Shown: positions 8,262 to 17,130 of the stretch, one piece after another
Layout of the letters: each line of letters opens with the position of its first letter
Position numbering within the stretch: the first letter of the stretch is position 1
Assembly (NCBI RefSeq): GCF_000499845.2
Contig: NC_023749.2
Location: forward strand, 21,928,273 to 21,992,272
Direction of reading: 5' to 3'
From: Phaseolus vulgaris
Taxonomy: Eukaryota > Streptophyta > Magnoliopsida > Fabales > Fabaceae
DNA length: 64,000 nucleotides
Program-made: the position numbers and the translations under genes
The notes under the pieces: model-generated
The model's database searches: none
What the model saw: only the letters and a program-made list of their open reading frames with translations
What the model was told of the DNA's origin: nothing

Positions 8262-10162
8262 GGCTAAAGCTTTGTGTATATAGGTGTTTTACTTTGAGAA
8301 AGTTTAGGAAAGTTAAAGAAGGTAGTTTTCCAGGTAAGGGAGGTGAGTCACAAAGGACTACTTAAATACCAAGCCTTTTCCTTGCCAAAAACTATCCTCC
8401 AATATCTTCACACAAGACTTTCTCTTAGTGAAACACTTAGAACACAAATAAGTTGAGAAATCAATTTTTTTTTAATGCAAGAAAACAATGTATGCTAACT
8501 AATTTAACAAAGCTAGTCGGTTTAACACAAAATAAGCATGCAAAGCGTTACTACTAAGCAAAAAGAAAGACAATCACCAACAATTAACAAAATTAAACAT
8601 GCAAAACGTAGCTATGAAAGCAAAAGAAAAGCAATTACAAACAAGTAACAATTACTAATCAAGAATGCTATACTATTCGGCCCTAGGTGAGGCTTCTTGG
8701 ACACTTTGAGCCCTTGAAGACACACTCACCGTCTAAACGTAATTAACAAGGTAATTAACAATAAACCAAGTTGCAAAGGAAATAAGAGAATTCCCTTTGT
8801 TGATCCTCATTTTGGTTAGTGCACTTCTTTGTTGTCTTTGCTTGTTGATCTTCCTAGTGTTTGTAGTGTTTTCAAAAATGCTTGTTTCGGCTTTGGCCTT
8901 GTCTTCTCCTTAGAATGATGGTCTTTAATTCTCCAATTTCCAGCACCTAGCAAAGGGCTAAACCTTAACCAAATCAAGTTCCCATTCACATAAGCACCAA
9001 TGAAGAATTAAATTCCAGCACCCAAATTAGAGGTCAAAGAACAAAAGCAAGAAACAAATTTAATTGAATAAAACAGTACCACCAAAAGGATTTAGATTGT
9101 GACAACTAGAAAGAGAGTCAATTAAGTAAAGCAAACAAATAAAGGTACTCAAATAAAAGTTGACACACAAAAGAATTCCTAAAGAAAAGCACTAGATTAG
9201 ATGACCAAATAAAAAAAAAAAAAACAGCACCACTGGAAAATGTTGTGGGCCAGAAAACGTGTTTGTTCCCCGATTTATGCTGAGCTGTATTTTTAGAATT
9301 TGGCTCTGAAATTTGTTATGCAAGATATTCAGGATCTTATCTAAAATCTGGCTTTGGATTCACTCAAAACGGATGCACCATTTTTTTTAATAAATTTTGC
9401 AAAATTGGTGTTCGGTTAGGCCAGCTGGAGCGCTTCAGATTTGCACTCTGATCTTAAAAGATTTATCATTTTTTTCTGTTGCTTCTTTTGACCTAATTCT
9501 TTTTTTGTCCTTTCTATAACACTTTAAACTTGCATTTTCCAGAAAATCAGAATTTTCCTATGGGTGGAAATATATTTTTGGGTTAAAACAGCCAAAACAG
9601 AGAAGGTGTAAACAGGGGAATCTGAAAACTGGAAACAAAAACAGCAAGATACCAAAGTTTAGACACAATGGAAATTTGTGAAATAGAATTGTGTATGATC
9701 TAAACACAATATGAACTCAAACTAAAAATTAAAAAGGCACCAAAGGAGCAAAGAACAGCAGATTCAAGCAAAATAAAGAGACCCAAAATCAAGAAACAAA
9801 TAAGCCAAATAAAAGGACTACTATGAATTGTTGACAATATGGATGAACATGACTTGACAAAACATGTATAGATTCAGAAAATTAAAGACTCAAAGCATAA
9901 TATGAACCAAATAAGGAAAGCAATAAAGACTCAAAGCCTAAAAGAAAATAGCAACACAAAGGTGTATGGAATCCTATCACAAATTGCACAAGAACTTGTT
10001 CAAGATCAAATGAACAAGAGTGCTTCGGTTGGATCTTCCACAAAGCACACCAAGAACAAATTAAAATGTAAAAAACAGCAAGACAAGTAAGGAAAGTAAA
10101 TGACAATATGAAATAAAGAAGAACTAAAATTTAAAAGACAAGGAGCTACTCATCTTGAAGAA
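8262..10162 (-). other. N1 long untranslated leader
   Basis: About 1.9 kb of A/T-rich DNA between the PBS and the ORF. It has no coding frame of interest, but is closely matched by 36506-38337 in N3 and in part by 11688-12293 in N2. Retention in copies that have lost pol suggests cis-acting roles such as packaging or translation control. That is inference. Confidence 0.6.
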
Positions 10163-10182
10163 CCAAAGCTCATGATACCAAA
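10163..10182 (-). other. N1 primer binding site
   Basis: On the minus strand, directly after the 5' LTR end, TTTGGTATCATGAGCTTTGG resembles the complement of the initiator-Met tRNA 3' end (TGGTATCAGAGC) with one extra base. N3 has nearly the same site at 38339-38358. Confidence 0.6.
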
Positions 10183-10929
10183 TGATGGCATTTTCATGTG
10201 TTCTTCTTGAATCAAAGTAGAAAATAAGGTGCGGAAGCAATGGGTGAGATGATCAAGACCCTCCTAGGAGTTGTGTTGGCCTTGTAGGTGCATGATGAGT
10301 ATGGTGTTTGAGTGGTTCGGCCAGCTCAAGGGAGAAGGTGAAAGGATTGAAGTTTAGAGCCTAGATTTCTAGGAGAAGTAAAGCTTGTGCACAAAAATGG
10401 CAGCATAACCTTACTCAATTAAACTTGAAAATACAAGGTGTAGGCTCCTCCTTTTATAGGCTAAGGAGGACCATAATGCAACCCTAATGCTAGCCAAATG
10501 AAATGTAAATGTGAAGCACATGGGTGCACATGGCACATGGGTGCACAAATGAGCACATGGGGAGGGGTGTGTCTAGTTTTTATGCTCACCCCCCCCTCCA
10601 TGGTCTTTCTAGAATGTTCACAAATATGCTTTCTACACTACTCTAATTACTAAGCACCCCTAATGGGCCTTTATGTAACAATTACAAAGGTCTTCTCTTC
10701 CCAAAACCGTAGCTTTGACCCATGTGTATGTGAAGCTAGACGGTCTAGAAGGAATCCTCATCATGGCCTAGACGCTCCTTATGTAGCCGCTCCTCATCAT
10801 GGCCTAGACGCTCCTCTTCATGGGCTAGACGCTCCTTTTTGAGTCTAGACGCTCCTCATCATAGGCTAGACCGTCTAGTCTTGGAGGCTTGGCTTTCATC
10901 GTGTGGTGAGCTTGGGCCCTCCTCCATCA
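10183..10929 (-). repeat. N1 5' LTR
   Basis: 747 bp. It matches the 3' LTR base for base by eye, except for a 36-bp tandem duplication in the minisatellite. Confidence 0.9.
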
Positions 10930-10934
10930 GATAC
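10930..10934. repeat. Target-site duplication of N1, right copy
   Basis: GATAC, matching 5669-5673. Confidence 0.95.
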
Positions 10935-12293
10935 GCTCTCGAAGTAAGTGACTAGATACTTGGGTGCATGAGTTGGCACCCAAAAAGTCACCCCTAGCGC
11001 AGTAGCACTCCCAAGCAGGAGGACTCACACGTAGAGACGTCCCAGATGGGCAGAAACGCCCCCAGATGGGGTCATGGCGTCGTGAGGCCCTCCACGTGTA
11101 CGACAGCCATGCCAGAATAGAAACACCCTTTAGTCAGGTGCCAGGTAATTAAAAGTCATTCAATACAGTTTCCCTTTCGAGCATTCAGGTACTATAATGG
11201 CTCCCGAGCGTTTCAACGTCTTAAATGCGCTACGTTTTCTAATTAAGCGCTTTAATGAGTGCGTTACGTTTGTGATTAAAAGCGCTTTAAGATGCTTTAA
11301 ATGCTTGGGTAGTTTAAATAGCGCAGAGAATGTTGGAAAAAGGGTTCGAACTTTCTGCAAAGTTACCAGAGCTCTCTAGTTGCTTGCTCGTGCTTCATTA
11401 GTTACGAACAAGGGACTGGGGAACATTTTTGCCTGAAGGAGAGAACACAGATATACAGTACACAGTTATTTCTTACCACCTTCAGAGTGCCATACGCGGT
11501 GCTCAGAGACGGAGGTGAATAGTTTTGGTGTTTCTTGCTGGCTGACTTGAGCGTCGGAGTGCAAACGGCCGCTAGGGCGCCTCTTTGTCCTCTTTTTTGC
11601 AGGAATCCACAGGCAATCAGTGGGAAGGAGTCCCTAGCTGACGGTTGAGGTCGCGCACGAAGACGTCCCGGTCAAGCGGACGGAACAAAGACCTTCATTC
11701 TAAGGGGAAGACAAAGACAAAGCCGAAGCAAAATTTCTCAAAACACTACACACATTTGGAGGACTAACAAGCAAAGACAACAAGGAAGTGCACTTAGCAA
11801 AAAGAGGATCAACAAAGGGAGTTTTTCTTACTTTCCTTACATCTAAATTTTTGTTAATTACCTCTTAATTACGTTTTAGACGGTGAGTGTGTCTTCAAGG
11901 GCTCAAAGTGTCCAAGAAGCCTCACCTAGGGCCGACTAGTATACAATTCTTAATTAGCAATTGTTAATTGTTGGTGATTGTCTTTCTTTTTGCTTAGTAG
12001 TGACGCTTTGCATGCTTATTTTGTGTTAAAACCGACTAGCTTTGTTAAATTAGTTAGCATACATTGTTTTCTTGCATTGAAAAACAAGTTTTGTTTTCTC
12101 AACTTACTTGTGTTCTAAGTGCTTTACTAAGAGAAAGTTTTGTGTAAAGGCATTGGGGGATAGTTTTTGGCAAGGAAAAGGCTTGGTATTTAAGTAGTCC
12201 TTTGTGACTCACCTCCCTTACCTGGAAAACTACCTTCTTTGACTTTCCTAAGTTTTCTCAAGGTAAAATACTTGTATACACAAAGCTTTAGCC

Positions 12294-14143
12294 ATGTCTT
12301 CTTCTTCTCATTCTACAAAGTCTATTGGAAGTGAATTAAAATCTTTAAAAACTCTTTTGAAAGAAGTTTCACAAACTGTGCAATCAATTGCTTATAGACA
12401 ATTGGATAGTGAGACTAAACTTAATGTTTTGACTAAAGCAAAGGATGAGAAGTCTCACATTCTAAAAAGATTACCTTCTCATGCATATATCTCTAAAGAT
12501 CATGATTCTTTTGGGGAGGGAAGCATTAGAGTAAAAGATTATTATCAAGAACCCCCTAGAAGACATAGAAGAGATAGAAAAGAACAAGAAAACCCAAGAG
12601 AGGTTAGGGTAGAACAACCCCATTTCCATGGAAAAGAAAATATAGAAGCTTGCCTAGATTGGGAAATGAGGGTAGAAAAATTGTTTGCTTCCCATAAAGA
12701 AAGAAAGGAAAGAAAAATACAAAAAAAGAGAGGGGAAGTCGAAAGGGAAGCTAAAGAAAAAGAAGAAAAAGAAAAGCATGAGAAGACCCTTGAAGAACAA
12801 AAGGCATGGGAGAAGAGTGTTCCTTCCCACAAGGTCATTCAACAAGACCAAAGATTTAAAAATACCTTTGAAAATATGTGTCTTGTTGAACAACCTCAAA
12901 GCCTTACCTTTTGTAAAGGAACACTTGCAAGCCTAAGTGAAAAAGAAGAGTCTTTAAAAGAAGCTTGCATAGATAAAAATGAAATAGATTATTTCTCATA
13001 TGTGCTAGGATATCACCAAGTGAATGTCAAGTTTTTTATAAGCATCTACAAAAACAAATTTTTATGTGAAGTAGGGCCTAAAGAAACTTGTCATGTCTTA
13101 TTGAGACAACCATTGCAAAGTGTACAAATCCTTAGAAACAATGGTTGTCACAACGAGACTATCCTTACACGTAAGAGGTAAAGTCTTCATGAAGGAGAAC
13201 TCATGGGACAAATTAGAGTTGATAAAACTCTAGAGCTTTTAAAAGGAAAACTTTTGTCCCCCATGAGAAAAGAAGTTCAAAGACATTACCTTAGGTACAA
13301 TTCTTGTTTTCAAACTACACCCAAGGCAATGTCTCATGAACTCTATACTCCTTCACCTTTTGCAAATGATCCTTGGGAAGATACAAATTTCATTTTAAAA
13401 CTCCCTAGGACAACAAAAGGTTTTGATTCAATATTCATGGTTATGGATAAACTCTTCTCTAGAGAAGTGATACATCTTCATGGTTTATCCTCAAGCATAG
13501 TGTTGAATAGAGCTTCAAATTTTGCAAACCATGATTTGAGGATTTCCTTTGGAAAACTTGCAACTAAGTTGCACACTTTAAATTCTTATCATCCTCAAAC
13601 GCATGGTCAAAATACAATTGAAAATCTAGCTCTTTCTACTATGCCTAGAATAATCATAAAGGACAAACACAAGTCTAGAGATAAGCATACATACCATAAA
13701 GTAGTTCACAAAACTACTTGTATTTCTACTTTTGAGGTTATATGTGGCTAAATCATCTTTCTCCTTTTAAGTTGTTACCATCTCCTATAGGATTTATGCC
13801 TAAAGAGAAAGTAACCACAAATGCACATTTCAAAATGCATAAGATGATTAGAGAACACATACAACAATCAAAAGAGAAACATTGTCCAAAGTTGCCAAAA
13901 CCAAAAGAAAAAGAAAAATGGGAACATAGTAAAATTGATTTTCAAACTAACACCTATGCTTTATTTGATGATTTATATAGGTGGACGTTTGATCCAGGAG
14001 GACAAGCTTTGGCGAAGCAAGAGGCTGCTATCCGAGATCAAGTTTGTAGATCTGAGGATAGATCTTCTCAAGAAGGAGGAGATGATGGACACCATCCAGC
14101 CACACTCATCCCCCTAGTTGAAGAAAAAAAACTTTGGATTTGA
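12294..14143 (+). pseudogene. N2 gag-integrase fusion ORF, broken
   Basis: The same protein as in N1 with two breaks. Gag-like part 12294-13181 (295 aa) ends at a TAA where N1 has a Lys codon. The integrase-like part runs 13203-13751 and, after a small frameshift near 13745, 13742-14143. The N terminus MSSSSHSTKS is identical to N1 and N3. The second catalytic Asp position reads LNR, as in N1. Confidence 0.75.
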
Positions 14144-14171
14144 GGACAAATCCTTTTCAAGAGGGAGGGGA

Positions 14172-14869
14172 TGATGGAAGAGGCCCAAGCACAAGCCCAC
14201 ATGCAAGCCCACCAAAGGGTAGATTTGGGCCAACCATAGAGTTATGGCCAAGAGGATCCAAGAAGACGTTCTTTTACATGTTCAAATGCCATAAACTCTA
14301 GTGTAGAGTAGACTTTAATTTCTTGTCAAAATTAGCATAGGAACTTTATTTGTAATTTTCTTAGAATTAATTTTGGCACCTAAAACACCAACCTAGGTAA
14401 ACTTAGAGTTTCTAAAAAAACCTCTAAATTTACCAAGGCCGGTCTAGAAAGCCCATGGAGGGGGTGAGAATAAAAACTAGACACACCCCTCCCCATGTGC
14501 TCATTTATGCACCCATGTGCCATGTGCACCCATGTGCTTCACATTTACATTTCATTTGGCTAGCATTAGGGTTGCATTATGGTCCTCCTTAGCCTATAAA
14601 AGGAGGAGCCTACACCTTGTATTTTCAAGTTTATTGTGAGTAAAGTTATGCTGCCATTTTGTGCCAAGCTTTGCTTCTCCCTAGAATTCTAGGCTCTAAA
14701 CTTCATCTCCTTCACCTCTCCTTGGGTTGGCCGAACCTCCCTAGCTTCATACACTTCATGCACCTTCAAGATCAACACCACTCTTAGGAGGATCTTGCTC
14801 ACACACCTTCATAGCTTCCACACCACTTTTTCTTACATGATTCAAGAAGACCTTCATGAAATGCCATCA
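14172..14869 (+). repeat. N2 3' LTR
   Basis: 698 bp, TGATGGAAGAGG...ATGCCATCA, preceded by the polypurine tract GAGGGAGGGGA (14161-14171). TATA box CCTATAAAAGG near 14594. It has the same U3 type as N3. Confidence 0.85.
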
Positions 14870-15932
14870 GTTTTCCACTCCCTTCTCGCAGGAAATCGTA
14901 GATGCGCCGATCCCCAACACCTTCGCAGGGCCCAAGGCGATTTTCATTGGGATGGAGGACCCCGAGGCGCACCTCACGGCGTTCCACACACAAATGGTGT
15001 TAGTAGGCGGCTCTGACGCCGCAAGATGCAAGCTCTTCATGAGCACTTTGACAGGAATGGCCATGGATTGGTTTATCAGCCTTCCTAGCGGCCATATCAC
15101 CTCTTTTCAGCAGCTGTCCCAGTTGTTCAGAGAGCAATACCTGGCGAACAGGGCCCCGCCGCCGGTATCCTACGATCTGTTTGATGTGAAGCAATACCAA
15201 GGGGAGAGTTTGAAGGAGTATATCAACCGTTTCGGGTCCCAAGTGGTGAAAGTGGGCACGTCGGAGGAGCCCATGATTGTGTATGCCTTCAGGAAAGGCG
15301 TGTGTCCCGGCCCTTTTTGCGAATCTATTATTCGCAATCGTCCAAGGACTTTTGCTGAAATACGGCATCGGGCGGTGGAACATATCGCCTCTGAAGGAGA
15401 GGTGTGTGAGAAGCGCACCAGCGTCGTACCTTCGCGCCCGAGAGCGCAAACGCGGGTTCAACCCGTCAGGGTCAACGAGACCACGACGGGGAGAAACAAG
15501 CCAGAGGGGATACGCCCCTATGCGACCAGAAAACCCCAGCCCCGGGGTCCAGCAGGAGGGGATCGCCCAGTCAGAGAGAAGGCAAGGCCGGCGAGGTACA
15601 ACTTTGTGGTGGAGTTGAAGGACCTGATCGCCGTGCCTAATATAGCTGAGAGGTTGAGGCGACCGGCGAAAACTGACAAGGTGTTAGGGCCACGGAAAGA
15701 CTCTTGGTGCGAGTTCCACGAGGCTTTCGATCATCACATTGACAACTGCCTCTCGTTGGGTTACCAGCTTGATGAGCTGGTGAGAAGCGGGTTTCTGAAG
15801 GATTACGTCGCAGAACCCGCCGGAGGAGGTTCACACCATTGCTGGAGGTTTTTCCGGCAGAGGACCCACCGCCTCCCAACGAAAGAAATACGCGAGGGGG
15901 GTCAACTCGATCGAAGAAAGGATCTCGGGTGA
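14870..15932 (+). pseudogene. Tat type A gag, N terminus lost, frameshift at the C end
   Basis: The frame enters from the N2 LTR, so the true gag start is missing. Retrotransposon gag marks are DPEAHLTAFHTQM, WFISLPSGHI, EQYL, SYDLFDVKQYQ and YAFRKG. Near the end is a CHHC zinc knuckle (C-x2-H-x4-H-x4-C in WCEFHEAFDHHIDNC). A small indel at about 15815-15825 throws the frame off just before the protease region, which resumes in another frame. In E6 gag and protease share a frame, so one gag-pro-pol ORF was probably ancestral. Confidence 0.75.
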
Positions 15933-15951
15933 GCCGTGGGAATCGGACCTC

Positions 15952-17124
15952 GTGTTCACGAGAGGGGATCTTCGAGACGTGGTGCCGCATGACAATGATC
16001 CCGTGGTCATCTCAGTTGTCACGGCCGGGAGAAAGGTGCACAGGGTTCTTGTCGACCAGGGAAGTTCAGCAGACGTCATGTTCTGGTCGACATTCAACAA
16101 GTTACGTTTATCTCCCGACCTTTTGAGGCCCTACACAGGGTGCCTATATGGGTTTGCTGACAACCAGGTGGAAGTCCGAGGCTACCTGGAGTTGAGGACT
16201 ACGTTCACGGATGGAGAGGCCTCGCGTACCGAAAGCATCCGGTACTTGGTCGTGAACGCCCACTCCGCCTACAACATTTTGTTGGGCAGACCGGCGTTGA
16301 ATAGGCTGAACGCAGTAGCCTCCACACGCCATATGAAGATGAAGCTGCCGGACCTTAGCGGCAAGGTGATAGTTATTAAGTCGGATCAGGAGGAGGCGCG
16401 GAAGTGTTATGAAAACAGCCTGAAAACGAAGAAAAGCGTGTTCATGGTGTTTGAGCGTCCGCCCAGTGTGGACACATCGATGACTGAGGCGACGCCCGCC
16501 GGGACAACGCCTGACGAGGCCACACTCGTGAGGGCGACGCCCGAGGTAGATTCACTCATGGCGGAGGGACCTGATGATACGGCGCCCGTGGAAGAGGCGG
16601 CGCCCATTCAGGCTGATAGCAGGGACCAACCGGCAGCTAACGCCGTGGAGAGGGAGATTAGCGGCAAAACATTTAAGTTAGGGCGTTTGCTGAGCCAAGA
16701 AGAACAAGAGGGGGTGGCAGAGGAGATTTCACGCCACTTGGATGCCTTCGCATGGTCTGCCTCGGATATGCTCGGCATCGACCCGGATTTCCTATGTCAT
16801 CACCTCAGCATGGATGCCACGGTCCGTCCCGTGCGCCAAAGGAGGAGAAAGTTTAACGAAGAGAGGCAGCTGGTGGTAAAGGAAGAAACGCAGAAGCTGC
16901 TGAGTGCTGGCCACATCAGGGAGATCCAATACCCTGAGTGGCTAGCCAACGTCGTTTTGGTGAAGAAGGCGAATGGGAAGTGGAGGATGTGCGTGGACTT
17001 CACGGATTTAAATAAGGCGTGCCCGAAGGACTCGTACCCACTCCCCAACATCGACGCATTGGTGGATAGTGCATCTGGATGCAAGGTGCTAAGCTTCCTG
17101 GATGCATTCTCGGGATACAACTAG
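15952..17124 (+). CDS. Tat type A protease and N-terminal RT
   Basis: 390 aa. The aspartic protease has the active loop DQGSSAD with the catalytic Asp at about residue 35, and ends near LLGRPALN. A 60-residue acidic, Thr/Pro-rich linker follows. The RT begins near residue 290 (CVDFTDLNKACPKDSYPLP), and the first catalytic Asp is in FLDAFSGY. The ORF ends at an amber TAG (17122) where the other copies have CAG (Gln), so RT is split by one point change. Homologous sequence upstream of this Met, back to about 15826, is in frame. Confidence 0.8.
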   Translation: MFTRGDLRDVVPHDNDPVVISVVTAGRKVHRVLVDQGSSADVMFWSTFNKLRLSPDLLRPYTGCLYGFADNQVEVRGYLELRTTFTDGEASRTESIRYLVVNAHSAYNILLGRPALNRLNAVASTRHMKMKLPDLSGKVIVIKSDQEEARKCYENSLKTKKSVFMVFERPPSVDTSMTEATPAGTTPDEATLVRATPEVDSLMAEGPDDTAPVEEAAPIQADSRDQPAANAVEREISGKTFKLGRLLSQEEQEGVAEEISRHLDAFAWSASDMLGIDPDFLCHHLSMDATVRPVRQRRRKFNEERQLVVKEETQKLLSAGHIREIQYPEWLANVVLVKKANGKWRMCVDFTDLNKACPKDSYPLPNIDALVDSASGCKVLSFLDAFSGYN

Positions 17125-17130
17125 ATCAAA

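Larger units (their letters stand above)
5674..10929 (-). mobile_element. N1, complete non-autonomous Ty3/gypsy-type element
   Basis: 5,256 bp, TG...CA ends, 5-bp duplication GATAC on both sides, LTRs of 711 and 747 bp. It lies on the minus strand: 5' LTR at 10183-10929, PBS at 10163-10182, long leader, one ORF (8261-6351), polypurine tract, 3' LTR at 5674-6384. The two LTRs look identical by eye apart from a 36-bp duplication, so insertion is very recent. Protease, RT and RNase H are absent, so movement must depend on another element. Relatives are N2 and N3. Confidence 0.9.
5197..11687 (+). repeat. LTR-A1, split by element N1
   Basis: The LTR starts TGTACCGTCCCG at 5197 and ends GGACGGAACA at 11687. 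Without N1 and one copy of its target duplication it is about 1,230 bp, close to LTR-A2 (1,176 bp). U3 has a GGCGTCGCC-rich block (5275-5395) and one hairpin (5419-5459). A TATA-like TTTAAATAG is near 11313. The conserved phrase GACTTGAGCGTCGGAGTGC of Tat U5 regions is near 11543. It is the 3' LTR of the copy to its left and may also serve as the 5' LTR of the gag-pol to its right. Confidence 0.75.
11688..14869 (+). mobile_element. N2, 5'-truncated relative of N1
   Basis: It starts inside the leader and lacks the 5' LTR, PBS and about 1.2 kb of leader. The left join is exactly at the CA end of LTR-A1, with a short shared word (AAAGACC). It keeps the ORF region (12294-14143) and a full 3' LTR (14172-14869), which abuts a type A gag at 14870. 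So N2 replaced the PBS and gag start of the type A element. Confidence 0.8.
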
